A DNA stretch of 64,000 nucleotides from Porodaedalea pini (GCA_002794775.1 NBAY01000113.1:24134-88133); one strand, 5' to 3'. Positions 19,073-32,625 are shown, counted from the stretch's first letter. The notes: generated by a model from the letters alone, not told the origin. Made by a program: numbers and translations.

Positions 19073-20406
19073 ATGCTCTCGCTAACCACTGTCTCTCTTT
19101 TACTCCCCGCGCTCTCGTCCGTCCTGCGTGTGGCGGCCGAGCCGTGTATTGCCATGGACACGAGCTTCAACTTGCTGGTCTTTGGCGTCGGTGGCAAGGA
19201 CTTCAATGCTGGCACGCAGGATAGCTGGACGTCTGGTGAGTGCTTCTCCCTCCTGCATTCTAGATTGGGTAGCTCATATCCTTGTTCGTGTGTAGGATCC
19301 GCCACGGACATAACCGCCGCCAACCGCCCGTGCGTTCCATTTTATTTATTTATTTGGATTTTTGATGGGTCGGTCTAACGGCGCATCGTGCAGGCCATTC
19401 GACGGCACGAACACGACGTGCTATCTTGCGCAGTTCTACAATGCGGTGTACGTGCTCAACGCCGACGCGTCGGACAACACCGCCGTGTATATCTATGACG
19501 CGGGCGGCAAGTCGTGGAGCAAGCAGTCCGTGACGGCGCCGTCGGGCTCGCATACCTTTGACCCGACTAACTTCAAGGCGATCCTCGACCATGATACGAA
19601 TGTCTTCTGTGCGTTGCTTTCCACTTTGTGTGGATGGGATATTTTTAGCTGATTGAGTGGGGTTAGATGCGCTGTCGAAGGGCGAGATGTTCTTCCTCGA
19701 CATGGGCTCGCTCACCGCTGCGAATAGCTCGGCATTGTCGTGGACCGACGTCGGCGCCCCCTCCGCGTGGGGCGACCTCTCATCTTACTCACCCGTCATG
19801 GCCCTCGCGCAGAATCACATCCACTTCATCGACGTGCCGGGGCTCTCCGCGGGGCAGGCGGACATCTTCGTGATCCACTTCTCATTCTTCCAGCCCACGG
19901 CACAGGCGTACGGCACGAACTTCCCTGAGGAGCACGGCCAGGCGGTGAGCTTCTTCCAGAAGTCGGACGTTCAGCAAGAGTTTGCGTACATCCCCGATGA
20001 CGGGAGCGCGACGTATGTGATCAATGTCGAGTCAAACACGACGCAGACGCTGGCGGGCCCGAGTGTGAAGGACAGCGGGGCGCAGTACTTTGCGGGGATC
20101 ACGTCATTGGTGCAGCTCTCGCCGGACCAGGGCTCGCTGCAGTTCTTGCCGTACACGGAGGGCAACGATAACAGCGCTGCGAGCTGGACGAAGATCACGT
20201 CTGTTACTGTCCCTGCTGGATCGGGCTCGTCCAACTCGAGCTCGAACTCGACTTCGGGATCTACTGGTGGGAACTCGACGAGCACTGCGAGCGGGTCGCA
20301 CGCGAGTGCGTCGGCGTCGGGGAGCGCGAGCGGGGCGGGGCGCACAGCGACGACTGTGCTCGGGAGTATGGTGGGCGCCGTCGCTCTCGCTGCACTCCTT
20401 CTGTGA
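19073..20406 (+). CDS. Secreted GPI-anchored protein, kelch/beta-propeller-like
   Basis: Exons: 19073-19235, 19296-19329, 19394-19608 and 19667-20406, giving 383 residues. It begins with a signal peptide (MLSLTTVSLLLPALSS, cleavage probably near VAAEPC). The body has repeated beta-type motifs, such as NAVYVLNADASDNTAVYIYD and SKQSVTAPSGSHTFDP, resembling kelch-like blades, but I cannot count blades confidently. A Ser/Asn/Thr/Gly-rich linker follows, then a C-terminal hydrophobic stretch (VLGSMVGAVALAALLL) ending the protein, the classic GPI-attachment pattern. It should sit on the outer plasma membrane or cell wall. Its neighbour at 20976 has the same overall build. Function unknown. Confidence 0.82.
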
Positions 20407-20975
20407 AGCCCGTCTCGCTTTTTTTCGCTCTCGTCTGGGTGCCATTAGGATCTACATCATTCCCGCCGAACTACTCAAACACGCTCACCTCCTACTGAAC
20501 ACTCACACGGACGCACACACTGACTCTTTTTTTTTTTTGGTTTATCGTCTGGCATAGTCATACTTATTTTTACGTCTTCTTCCTGTACTATCGTCCTTAG
20601 CATCGGAAGAAATTCCTACATCCTATCCGCATTTCATCCATTTATTCCGTCGCCTTTTTGACGGATCTCGAAGGTTATACAAACTGCGGTGCATTCATGT
20701 GTTCATTGTGCCCTTCATTATTTCCCAATTATGCGTGCTCGCTGTCAATCGATGCACCGCTGATGAGCAGCATCAGAGCCAAGGCAGCACTTTGTGCATG
20801 TATTATTTTATGCGACTTGGCGGGGGCCGTTTTTGGTCGGCTGTGCTCGGACTGAGACCGGTGCTGTCTCGGGTCGTGCATGGGCCCCCATGCCAGACGC
20901 TTGGTTGTCATTCAAATAATTAAACAATAAAATACCGCACCCCTCCTTCATCTCCACCCACACACATACCGTACA
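20407..20975. other. Intergenic region between two GPI-protein genes
   Basis: Contains a run of T near 20530 and AT-rich sequence that probably ends the upstream transcript. No gene or RNA is supported. Confidence 0.6.
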
Positions 20976-22585
20976 ATGTCGCCCCGCCCTGCGCTCTTCG
21001 CTGTGGCGTCCGCAGCACTATTGGGCAGCGCGAGCGCACTCTCCGTCGAGTTCTCGCGCGTGTCGACGACCTCGGCGTCCGACTCGTTCAGCATCGCGTC
21101 GAGCGAGAAGGACCAGGACAGCAGCGATGTGTTCCAGTACCAGAACGCGAACAACGTGTCGGGCTCGGATATTTATGTCGCGACGCTGAAGATTGCAGGC
21201 CAGAATTTTACGGTGCAGCTCGATACGGGCAGCTCGGATTTGTGGATAGATTCAAGCGGCGTGGATCTTTCGAGCCTCACGCAGACGGGGATCCAGACTG
21301 GGTTGACTTATGGGTGCGTGTTTCTTTGCTTTGGGAGGTGGATGAGGTGCTGACGCCTGAGGACAGGGATGGGACGGTCGCGGAGGGTCCAGTGTACATT
21401 GGGGATGTCACCTTTGGCGACTTCACCGTCAGCTCAGCCTTCAGTACGTCCCCAGCTTTCTCTTTCACATTGTTGTTCTGAACATCATTGCGAACAGTCT
21501 CCGCACCCGGGTCGAATGCAACGACGAACCAGGACAAAGGCCTCCTCGGCGTCGGCCCGCCGCAGCTCTCCTCCATCGCCCAGGCGCTCGCCAAGTCCGC
21601 ATACTCGGGCGAGACGCTGCTCGACAACATCTTCGCGGCCAACTCTAGTTTGTCGCAGTTCACGAGCTTCACGCTTTCACGCTCGTTCGCGACGGGCAGG
21701 ACGGACGGCGGCGTGTTCACCGTCGGGGAGGTCCCGGGCAATTTATCGGCGATCTCGAACGCGCCGAAGAATGAGGTCGTGAGCACGGATCGATGGATCG
21801 TGCTCATGGATGGGATTGTGATCAACGGGCAGAACGTTACTGGCGGAAGCTCTTTGTGCGTTTTTTCTTTCTGCTCTATATTTGGGTTGTGCAATGAGAT
21901 GCTGATGATGAAGAAATGGGAATGTAGCGAGGTGACTGGCCAGACGTCGGGCCAGACGGTTTCGAACCTCGACACGGGCACGAGCCTCGCACAGATCCCG
22001 CAGAACTACGCCCAGATGATCTACGGCAGCGTCCCCGGCTCGCAGCTTGTCAAGTCCTCTGGCGTGTACATCGTGCCGTGCGACACGAAGCTCAACCTCT
22101 CCTTCGTCTTCTCCGGCGTCGAGTACCCCGTGCACCCCATCGACACCGTCGCTGCCACGACGGACGACAGCGGGGGCGTGCTGTGCTATTCGGGATTCAC
22201 GTTCGGCACGTCGGGCAGCGAGGACTTCTTGCTGGGCGATTCGTTTTTGAGGAACGTGTACAGCTTGTATGATTATGGCTCGTTCTTGAACGAGTCGAGT
22301 ACGCCGTATATCCAGCTGCTCTCCGTATGTCCTCCCTTTCCGTTTCGGGCGCTGCTGGTCTGACCATTTTTGCTTCGAAATCATATCGTGCAGACGACTG
22401 ATGCGAACCAGGCATACGCTGAGTTCGACACGATCTCGCAGCAGCGCAACCAGACCCTCTCCTCGGGCGGCTCCTCAGGTGGCTCGAGCAGCAGCAATAG
22501 CGCTGCGCCGCCTGCAGTCCACGCGCACTTTGGCGCCGCGGTGCTTGCAGCCGGCGCGCTCGTTGTGGGTCTCTACGTTCTCTAG
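20976..22585 (+). CDS. Pepsin-like (A1) aspartic protease, GPI-anchored
   Basis: Exons: 20976-21313, 21367-21443, 21498-21855, 21928-22324 and 22394-22585, giving 453 residues. A signal peptide (LFAVASAALLGSASA) is followed by a short prosegment. The two catalytic motifs are LDTGSSDLW (first lobe) and LDTGTS (second lobe), both intact. Pepsin-type landmarks include the flap-side YGDGT and, near the end, FLLGDSFLRNVY. The C-terminus has a Ser/Gly linker and a hydrophobic tail (AAVLAAGALVVGLYVL), predicting a GPI anchor as in yapsins. It would process extracellular or wall proteins at acidic pH. Confidence 0.92.
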
Positions 22586-22866
22586 CCGCTCCCTCCTTCC
22601 TCCCCCCTTCCTTCGTGCTCTTAATATTATTCTGGGTCAAAAAAACGGAGCAGAGCGTATATATACCTAAAGCGCATTATTCTTCTGCACATCTCACGAG
22701 GACAGACAGCATTGATCATTGATCTTGAACTACTATTCACTGTTACGATACTTAGATTCGGACTACTAGTTTGCATTATTGTTACAATTGTTTTTATTCG
22801 CCTCAATTGGAACATTCCTGATTTATATGACATAACATTATGACTGTATTGTATGCAGAGTTGTGC

Positions 22867-23919
22867 TCAAGCGAGCTTGGCTGCTACCATCATCTGCTGG
22901 AACTCCTGGAAGGAGAGTGAGGGGTTGCTTTGAGAAGACGAGGACGAGAAGAAAGAGAGCATCTCGATGATCTGAGAAACATGATCAGTGAGAAGAACGA
23001 ACACCCGCTCACGCTAGCGCACCTCCTCGGCGGTCATCTTCTCCTTGATTGATGCTGCAGCATTTGCCACGTCCCTAATCGTCAGCTTCTTCGTAGATAA
23101 CTCGTCTTCACTCAGGTCGCTGCGAGTTTCTTTTGAGGTGCCGGGAAAGAAGAGGGCAAAAGCAGCTAAGGTGTCTTGTTTCTGCCGGGCTGTAAGAGAG
23201 CGCGTTCCTCCGGTGGTGTTGGCTGAGATGGCGGGACTTGAGTCTCTGGTTCTGCGTGGTTTCTTGGACTTGGATTGTGCGGTGCCGCGGTGTTGTGGAC
23301 GAGCGCGGTTGGAGCTTTTGGTTTCGGGGATGTATTCGTCTTCAGAGGATTCACTTTCGTCTAAGTCGGCGGACGAGATGCCACTTGAGGAACCTGAGTC
23401 CGAATCTGCGCGGGAGTCCTCACTACTTAGCGGACTGTTGATGGGAATAAGAGCTGCACAGACGGCGCGCCAGTCACGCCTGCTGACAGCCTTCTCAGGT
23501 TCGTCTCCATCCTCGCTGGAGGGATCCGAGGGAGGTCTATTCTTGGGCCAGACGGATGCGGCGTTGGCGAAGACGGAGAGGACTTCGGCGTCGGAGGGGT
23601 TGAAGTCGAGGAGCTGGAGCGCACGGGGGATAAGTGAGAGGGGGATGTGGGTTGGTTGGTTCGGACCTGGAGAGGACGCAGCCCGCTCATCGTTGCTCTC
23701 TGGAACGAAGCCTCCGCCGGTTTCTTCGTCCCCGTCATCGTCGAGGATGAAGCCGCCCGCTGGCTCCGCGTCTTCAGTGATCCTACGCCGTTTTTGCGGC
23801 CGTTGGTCTTCTGGGAGTGACTCGGAGATGGCACGGTCAAAGGCTTGGTCGATGCGTTTGAGTGTTTGTTCTGAGAGAAACGCTGCGGCGTCGTCGATGT
23901 CTGACTCTGAATCTGCCAT
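22867..23919 (-). CDS. Acidic nuclear-type protein of unknown function, EF-hand-like C-terminus
   Basis: Exons 23919-23023 and 22971-22867, 333 residues. It has Ser/Asp/Glu-rich low-complexity regions, a basic KRRR motif near residue 50 and a Lys/Arg-rich patch in the middle, suggesting a nuclear location. The last third (SLTARQKQDTLAAFALFFPG ... LTIRDVANAAASIKEKMTAEE ... LSFQEFQQMMVAA) has the helix-loop-helix rhythm of EF-hand pairs, but the calcium-binding loops look incomplete. I do not recognise the family. It shares a 72-bp divergent promoter with the Trm4 gene. Confidence 0.75.
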
Positions 23920-23991
23920 GGTGGTACGTGCTTAAGGCGCGCCGTTCCGGAATAGGCAGCGCTGCACTTGAAGTCGACCGCGAGCACTGGC
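23920..23991. promoter_or_regulatory. Very short divergent promoter
   Basis: Only 72 bp separate the start codons of the minus-strand acidic gene (23919) and the plus-strand Trm4 gene (23992, if that start is right). Any promoter must be shared. Confidence 0.5.
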
Positions 23992-26777
23992 ATGGCGCGG
24001 GGAAAGGCTAGTTTTCCTTACAGGCATTGCAACACAGAACACACTAAATTAAAATACGGAAAATACAGAAGAAAGGAAAGCGGTCGGATGCGAGATGGAC
24101 GAACAGGAGCAGTGAGCTCGAGATGTCCAACGAGCGGTTCGAGAAATACTACAAGGCGCAGCAATTTTTGCCTGAGGACGAATGGGACGCGTTCATGCAC
24201 GCCCTGCGCCAGCCGCTGCCTTCAACATTTCGCATCGCAGCGAACAGGCAGATGAAGGACGTCCTCAGCGACGCTATCAAAAACACGTTCGTCCCCAAGC
24301 TCGAGGCAGGAAGCTTCAACGGCGAGCCCCTGCCCGTTCCGCGTCCCATTCCTTGGTATCCAGAGGGACTTGCCTGGCACCTCAATCTCGCGCGCAAGGA
24401 GCTCAAGAAGTCGCCAGAGTACAAGAAGTTCCACGAATTTCTTGTGTATGAGACGGAGGTCGGCAATATCTCGCGCCAGGAGGCGGTCAGCATGCTCCCG
24501 CCGTTGTTCCTCGACGTGCGTCCGCATCACTGCGCGATTGATCTGTGTGCTGCACCCGGCTCGAAGACGTCCCAGCTTATTGAGGCTATGGATCCCCCCT
24601 CAGGTATTCTCATCGCCAATGACGCTGATCACAAGCGCGCTCACCTGCTCGTTCATCAATCCTCGCGACTTCCTTCTCCCGGCCTTATGGTCACTAACCT
24701 TGATGCGTCCGTCTTTCCGACCCTCAAGTATAAGGACAAGCCTCTTCGATTCGATAGGGTTCTCGCTGATGTACCTTGCTCTGGCGATGGCACTCTAAGA
24801 AAGAATGTCGGAATCTGGAGTAACTGGAACCCGATGGAAGGGAACGGCCTGCACTCGTATGTATGTTCTGTTATGACAAGGATTCAATATCTCAACAGTA
24901 TGCAGACTTCAACTCCGAATATTGCAGCGCGCTATGCGCATGCTCAAATATGATACAAATTCAGATGATAAACCGCGTATTGTGTATTCGACGTGTTCTC
25001 TTAATCCTGTAGAAAACGAAGCTGTCATCGCGGCAGCGCTGAATAGCATTCCTGGTAAGTCATTATCGGTCTATGGATTTTCTTCCTTCCGAGCTCAAAA
25101 GCAATCTGGGAATGCAGGCTTTGAGTTGGTCGATGTGTCCAACACTCTCCCGACCCTGGTTCGCCGTCCCGGTACTTCATCATGGCGACCCGCCGTAGAT
25201 CGTGATGTCAATATGTCCTACGCGTCATATGAGGAATACTGTGGTAGTCTGGAAGCATCCGGTGCTCCCGCGTCTCCTGCGGTCGGAGAGGCGGTAGAGC
25301 AAGAGGTTGTAGCAGGTGACGGCCCTGTTGAGAGAATCGAGGCCAAGGGGAAAGGGAAGGATCGAACAAAAGGCAAAGACCGAGGTCGTGCCGTACGGAA
25401 TAGGATGCTGGAAACCCATTGGCCGCCTGCGAATGCGGAGGGCCTAGGGTTAGATCGCTGGTAAGCGTCATTCGTGCATTGCGTTTCGTGGATGTTATAT
25501 AACGCTCTTTGGTCGTGCAGTATGCGAATCTATCCTCACTTACAAGACTCGGGAGGCTTTTTCGTCGCTGTCCTTGAAAGGCGTACCACCACTACTCGTC
25601 CTACTCCCCGGACGAAGTCAGAAGGGAAGCGGCCAGCTGAGGCGACAGAGGCAAGGGAAAAGTTACAGCCTCTATCGTCGTCGGGAGAACCGGCTGCAAA
25701 AAAAGCGAAACTTGCTGATGATACGGAAAAGGATGGCGCTGAAGCAGCATCTACAACCGACGCCACTGCTGAGGGAGAACCTGTCGCGGAGACTGGCGGC
25801 ACGTTCAAAGAAGACCCGTACACGTTCATCCCTGTTGATGATCCGAGTCTTGTGTCCTGCATGTTCGTCCGTTTCGTCCTTTACTCGCTCTTGGCTTCTT
25901 ATCTAATAAATGCAATCGTGCACCTTTAGAGAAAAACTGAATCTTTCGGAGTCCTTTCCTCGAGCAAATCTCTTCGTGCGTAACCCGGAGGGCGCCCCGG
26001 TCCGCTCGCTCTATCTCGTCAACGATGTCGTCAAGTCTGTCATGGTCCAGACTGACTACACGCGGATCCGGCTCGTCAGTGCGGGTGTCAAGCTTTTTGG
26101 GCGCTCCGAGATCGGGAATGTGAAAGGACTGACGGCGCAGCGCGAGGCTGAAGGATTGGGAAAGATCCAGTTCCGCGTGCTGAGTGAGGGCCTGCTCGCG
26201 CTCCTTCCGTATATCAACCATGAGGCACTTATGACCGGTAGTACGAGAGAGCTGCGGACGCTTCTTGAGACATACTATCCGCTCTGCTCATCATTTGAGG
26301 AGTCGTTCAAAACGAAACTTGAAAGCAGCTGTACGTCCTGAATTGGTTTTCCCCTCCCCTTTATTAGATGTTCATTTAATCTTTAGCTCTGGGAAGTCAT
26401 ATAATACGCTTCAGCCCCGGTGACTACGGCAATGCTAGGTTAGTACATCACACCGTGCTTATGTTCGACTTCGTATTAAATAGCACTTCTAGTCTTTCGC
26501 ATGATCTGTTTCTTCCGCTCTGGAAGTCGGACGTCTCAGTGAGCCTTATGATTGACAAGAAGGCAAAGAGGTGAGGTTTTTCTCCTCATTTACGAGATGT
26601 CGCGGGCTTGACACGGTTACACGTAGTGCATTGAGTTTGAGGTTTTTCGGAGAGGATATAACCGTTGCAGGTCGTCATGCAGCGAGGCAGCAAGACGAAA
26701 AGAAGGCGAAGTCCGAAGATCAAGTTATGGTCGAGGACAATGATGCCCTCGACGATGCTGGGGCCGCGGAGCTATGA
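23992..26777 (+). CDS. TRM4: tRNA (cytosine-5) methyltransferase, Trm4/NSUN2
   Basis: Exons: 23992-24006 (tentative), 24069-24856, 24906-25054, 25118-25460, 25521-25862, 25930-26330, 26387-26438, 26493-26570 and 26627-26777, giving 772 residues. The protein follows NSUN2 throughout: the N-terminal FEKYYKAQ, the SAM-binding CAAPGSKT, catalytic-site PCSGDGT, and the second conserved cysteine in YSTCSLNPVENE. GGFFVAVL follows, then the C-terminal RNA-binding part. It makes m5C in tRNAs in the nucleus. The first exon is a 15-base inference needing a GC-AG intron; the next in-frame ATG is 24123. A Lys/Glu-rich insert lies near residues 460-510, where NSUN2 is also variable. Confidence 0.95.
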
Positions 26778-26958
26778 AGAGTACCTAATCATACATGGAA
26801 GGCGAGCGCGGTGCAGTCAAACATTCGATCAAAACATGTCTCAATTAGAGTTCATCGTCTGAAAGAAAAAAATACACTCTATGGAACGGTGTTCGACGTA
26901 TAGCAACGAAAGCGGGACGTGAAAAATAGTGCGACAGCCCATTGAGCAATGGGCATAC

Positions 26959-29900
26959 TCAAAGTGTGGTCATAAGTGACTGTATCCATGGGTTTGCTTC
27001 GATACGCCCTTGATACTTTTCAACGCACTCCCTAAGCGCTGCGACCTCTCTTTCCACTCTTTCATCCTCGTCCATGATAATGTCTTCACCATCCCCTTCA
27101 GCAGCAGCGCAGCGTTTAGCCCATTCGCGGAGCACCTCTTCGACAATTTTGCTACCCTCATCTGTCACCTCCCTTGGATGTGTGTGCTCTCTCTCATGCT
27201 CGCCACCGAAATCTTCCAGTTCATCGGCTTTTCTCTTTGCCAGCTAAGCGAGTGGAGATCTGTTAGCAAGTTGGAGTTCTACATACCGCTCAGCTCACCT
27301 TCACGACACTCTCTGGAAAATTGGCCAGTTCAGCAACATGAATCCCGAAGCTTTGATCACATATGCCTGTAGCAGCAGAAAGAATCTCAGTCTTTATTTA
27401 CTGCGAGGATCTCATAAGCTGGAAAATCTCACCTGGCTGGACTTTGTACAGCAACGTGATATCACGATCTTGAGTCGATTCCCCTGTCTTCGTAACATGC
27501 GCTACAACATGCAGATTCTTGACATGCGGGATTTGCTGATCGAGAGCTGTCAACTCGTGGAAATGCGTGGCAAATAGACAGAAAGCATGGATTTGTGATG
27601 CTACATGTCTGTACGCTGGCGTCAGTATGTGGTAAAAGTATATGGGGAACGGAGCATACTCAGAAATGGCCCATGCAAGTCCAAACCCATCATAAGTCGA
27701 CGTTCCTAAACCGAACGGTGAGGATCTCCTACATTGCAAGAGCCAAATTCACCATACCTCGTCCTAATTCATCAATGATGATAAGGGAGTCCTGTGACGC
27801 TGACTGTAGTCATCCTTCATATCAGTTTTTGCTTACTGAGTCGTCAGAAGCACTGGATCGAACCTTCAAAATCGTAGCGGTTTCGAGCATTTCGGCCATG
27901 AATGTTGAGACGCCCTTGAGCTGGCTATCTCCTGCCCCGACGCGACAAAGAATTGAGTCGAAAACAGGCAGCTGGGCTTCTGAACAAGGCACAAAGCAGC
28001 CTGTCTGGGCCATCAGAGCGATGACTCCAACCTGACGATACAGCCGTTAGTCCACTAAAAGCTCAGACATGAAAGAACGTAGGACAAACTTGACGGATAT
28101 ACGTGCTCTTTCCCCCCATGTTTGGGCCGGCTGCCGGACATTAGGGGAAGCTTATCCAGTAGAGATAGAACGAGCTCACTTATAATCTGGAACTCGCTCT
28201 CCTCTGAGGTAGTCTCAGTTAGAATGATGACGATGCGAAAGCTTTGACACCTCCCCACCTTTGATCATCTCAACATCATTAGGTATGAAGCTGATATCAT
28301 CCTGCACCTCGAGGAGAGGATGCCTGGCGTCTTTCAAAATAAGGCTTCCCCCGCCTAAAGGAGTATAATGAGACTTAATCACTGACAAGCCAACTTTCCG
28401 CACCTTTCGCTGACAGTTTCGGTCTAACATATTCTTCAGGCGCGTTCACGGAGACATGAGCAAAGCTACAATAAAATTCTCGTCAAGATACACAACTAGT
28501 CTCTCCAGGTACTTGCCTTATGATTACGTCGAGATGAGCGATTTGGTCATCAAGCGCTTCTAAGACGGGCGTGTACGTTGCTTGATCGTATCTGTCAGAA
28601 TTGATATTTATTTGGTTTAAAGTGAAGGTAACTCACCAGCAATATTGACGATCTCTTTCACCAGGCCGCTTTGTGTCCGCGAGTATGTGTCCGTTATCTC
28701 TTGATAGTCAGTAGCAAGCGCCCTCAACGCTTTCGTCGTGAAGTAAACACCACTCTTGTTCGTTCCTAATTCCGTGAAGTTCTTCTCGTTATGTATTGCC
28801 TTTGCGTCCTGGAAGGTAACAGAAATTCAACAGAAGCGAAAGGGAGGAATAAAATAAACAATGAGACAGTTAGTGTACTTACCGATTTTGTGAGTCGAAA
28901 GCAGTAACCGTACTGCTGGCTGTTTTCCATATGTAGTTTTTTGTCCAGATCCAGACCAAGCTCGCGACCGACCTTCCGGTGCTCGGTGTCAAGTCCATCT
29001 CTGACTTCCATGAGCTTGTCAGCCAGTTCCCGCAAGCGGTCATCGTAGTCTGGTTTAATGACAAAATTATGCGACGAAAGCTCGTCGAGATCAAGCGTTT
29101 GTTCCACCATTTCTGAGTATTTCTCGAGATTCCGGCTATATTCCTGCATGATCTTGATTTAGTCCTGCTCGACTTCCAAGCCAGAATATAGCAACCTTAA
29201 ACTTGAGAAGATAGATTTCTTCTACCAGTCGAGTATGCTCGATAGTTTCAGTCTCCACAGCCTCCAGCGCTTCTATCAGACCAGAGAGCTTTCGGGAAGT
29301 GATATGAGCGCGATTCTTTGAAGTTCGGTAGAAAGAAAGAATGGACCTACTTTCTGGGCGGCCTGATAGACACGGACAACATCCTCCAACGATGCCACAG
29401 ATCTCTGAAATCGCTTGCTGATTCGATGCATGTCAGGCATCATTCTCAAAAAATCATCCTGACGAAAACGTTGTTTAAGAATAACATCTGGTCTCTCCCA
29501 TCTCACTAGTACTCACCTGCAGTGTACGGCGAGTATTGGAATCACTTATAAATGTCTGGACCAGATCCTGCCGCTTTTCTGCACGAAATGTCATCACGAT
29601 TTGCTAAATTTAGCAAGAACACCCAACACGCACGAATTTCATGCAGGTTTACCAACGGCTGTTTCAGCCAGCTTCCGAGCAAACGAGTCCCTTGACCTGT
29701 TTTGCATTTGTTTAAGAGACCGTGGAGGGTGGTATTCTTCCCTGACGTCGTCTAGCAAAGGACGTAAGCCATATGAATAACCAAGCGAATAGCCTGTAGC
29801 TGTACGCACCCCGTCGCCTACTAACCCGAGAGCTCGAAGAGCGCTCGCATCCAACTTCATGAACTGAGACAGGTCGTGAGTCTTTAGAACATATGCATTG

Positions 29901-31165
29901 TGGTTTGAAGCATCTCCAAGAAGTGACAAGTATGAGACCAAAGCGCTTAGGGCGGAAGACGCGGGGGACATCGAAGATGCAAGCTCAGCTGTCGAGATCA
30001 CTTTTCAGAACCATCCAAATCAGATAGGTAATGTCACTCACGTATACTGGCTGTAACATCCACGTCCGTCTCGGATTTGACGAGAAGTGCGAGATCTTGT
30101 TCTATATTCTTCGCGGCGAAGTCGCCTGCCAACGACGATGTAAACGATGATGTTACTGACTCCCATCTAATAGATCTTACTCTGCTTTCGCTCCGTAATT
30201 ACGACTCCACATCGTTCAAAAACGCCCTTAAGCTTGCTCAGCTCCAAATCACGATCTGTGTTCCCTGTTTTCGAAGACATCGGGATGACAGCTTCTTTCA
30301 CGGAAAGTTGTATCAAAAGTGACTATTTCAGAGTGACTACATTCAGATCTCTTGAAGCGACGATAGTTTGTTATGAGGCATACCTCGACATTCGAGAATA
30401 GGTCACTATCCACGAACTCTGAGACACCGATTCTCCGCACAGAGGTGTCCGCAAATGCAACACCAACGGACTTTGACTTGATTTTTGATGGTCCAGCTGC
30501 ACCTATAGTGCATTGAGGATGACACAATAAATTAGTATCGGTCAACGTGCATAGAGACTTAGACATACCGAGTGTCGGGGACGTACCGATCTTTACTGCC
30601 ATGACTATGGGTGCGGAAAGTAAGTCCGTATTGACGAACAGAAGATCCTCTACTGCCTGTAGGTTACCCGGCGAGGCCTAGGAGTGAAAGAGATTGAACA
30701 ATATCGTTTCATAGTTGACAAAGGCCAACGCACCTCCTTCTCAAGCTTAAACTTTGCACCCTTTTTGCCTCCCTCAGACACCCAAATCTCTACGCGGAGT
30801 TGCAAAGCGGTAAGTGCATCACGGAGGAATGCAGTAGCCACATTGTTGCTTAGAGTGACACTGGGAAGGCCGCCAGCTTTGCCTCCGGAACCAAGATATT
30901 TAAGTACGGATTGAGTACGAAAAACTTGCATGGCGATGTACATCGCATCATCTCCATGGGCGGAGAAGAAGTCACGTCTGTCAAATAAGCGGATAGTATC
31001 TGCGCGCTTGGGTGGAAGCTTGCTAAAGAATGAGATGAAGCCGACATCTGCTTGGTCTGTATCCGGACGCGTCCTGGTCGGTCCAAAAAACACAATTTTT
31101 ATAAAGGGAACACGCATACCAAAGTCATGATCCTCATTCTTCTCCTTTCCATACATGAGCGCCAT
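26959..31165 (-). CDS. MSH2: DNA mismatch repair protein MSH2
   Basis: 24 exons, 964 residues: 31165-31120, 31056-30734, 30677-30587, 30502-30384, 30322-30181, 30125-30042, 30000-29810, 29751-29634, 29578-29517, 29458-29351, 29288-29196, 29152-28883, 28808-28637, 28580-28517, 28465-28404, 28354-28259, 28203-28180, 28130-28090, 28031-27864, 27803-27758, 27705-27660, 27608-27433, 27366-27299, 27243-26959. Landmarks: mismatch-domain [16 protein letters not shown], connector [21 protein letters not shown], Walker [11 protein letters not shown], the [18 protein letters not shown] signature, Walker [16 protein letters not shown], and ATHFHEL. MSH2 pairs with MSH6 or MSH3 to recognise mismatches. 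ATG 31165 is the first in-frame start candidate. One intron (28516-28466) starts with GC. It converges on TRM4, 181 bp apart. Confidence 0.96.
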
Positions 31166-32625
31166 GTTGAACTGTTTTCTCCTTCTATTTCGATGAGTTG
31201 GCAAGCGGTCGTGCTCGTGGTCGGAAGTAAAGGTCCACGCTCGCGACGCGCTTTGGGCTGAACGCGTCTTCGACGCGTCGACTCCTCCATTACATAACAA
31301 AACTCTCTTCAACAACGACATGTACTCAAACCTAAAACAAGTCTTCAAGAGATAACTAATTATCCCTGTGGGTACCCTGACCATACTATACAATCATGTA
31401 AAATGCATCTCGCTAACGGATGTCTCCTGCCCGTCTTCCAAAACTCGCGAGCTGATCAATCCGGGCCTCCTCGAAGAGATTGAACAGTATTCTACTACCA
31501 AGAGTGCATGGCAGTGGCGCACTTGCTATGGATGATATAATACTCATGGATGCACTATCTGTCCACGTATCCGTGATGCTCGAGGCACTGCACGCTACTG
31601 CCCTAGAGCAAGAACAAGTGTGAGTTGCTATTCCGAGTCAAAGTAAACATATGAGTTTTCTCCCACACTATGATGTATGTATATAAACTGGTCTCGTAAT
31701 AATATAGATAAAAAGCTTCACTTCTATATAGACGCCATGTCCGGATGTTAATTTCCAAGACCCCTGGCCTTGCGGATTGCTAAGAGAAGATAAAGAAACT
31801 CAAAATGATTCAGATGCAAAATTCAGATGCAGAGATTTCTTACACGATACCGTACATATTATGAACAAGCTAATTGACCAAAGGAGCACATCCAGGAGTA
31901 TAGCAGGACGTCCGTCTCGCTCCTGCATATTGCCGAGCCTCCCAGAACCTACAGTGTCTTATTCACAAGGGATATGATCGAGTCGTTACCATTCTTCTTT
32001 GCAGGAACGAGTGCATCAATTCTGCTTATTCCCTGTATGAGATCCAAAACATGGAGACCCCCATAGTATAAAAGTGAACTCTACCACGAAAGCACAGACA
32101 GGGCGATAGCAACTCTTTCGTCTGCGGAGTCGATATCGGATTCGCAATTAGGATGACTCAACTCAATCGCTTGTTACTTACTTACAGCGTAGAGCGCGAT
32201 GACTTTTAGCATTACACAATAGGTGGGATCACAAGTTCTCTTTTGTTCTTGAAAACAGTGTCCTTACAGTCTGTCAGAAGCATGCCGATATAACCTGAGT
32301 CGTCTGAATAACCTGATTTGTTGAAAGAATGGTAACTCTTTGAAGGATGGAATGTTGTCAAATTATGAAGCAGGAAGATGGAGAAGAGGCAAAATGGATA
32401 ATCTACGTATCACAAAACTTATATGCCGGCCATGAGCTTCTCTTACGACTTACTAATGTTCAGTGAAATCGGACGCACCCAGCTCTATGATTGGGACCTA
32501 ACCAAGTCCGCGTAACCGAAACCGAAAGCTAAGGCCCTCACATCAAACTCCGAAATACGGAAATCTTGCATTGGTAACTCGAATTAAGTATGCAGATGGG
32601 ACGTAGAGAATCACCGAGTACACAC
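31166..32625. other. Long intergenic region
   Basis: About 1.4 kb between the MSH2 start and the PRP3 stop. I see only short ORFs without family features and no RNA gene. It should contain the MSH2 promoter near its left end. Confidence 0.55.

Noticed and set aside
23968..24255. ORF overlapping the Trm4 start in another frame
   Set aside because: The conserved NSUN2 N-terminus is in a different frame; this one only supplies the tentative 15-base first exon.
30650..31393. MSH2 start further upstream in the same open frame
   Set aside because: The open frame runs on past ATG 31165, but nothing upstream resembles MSH2, and the protein family begins near MYG-type starts as here.
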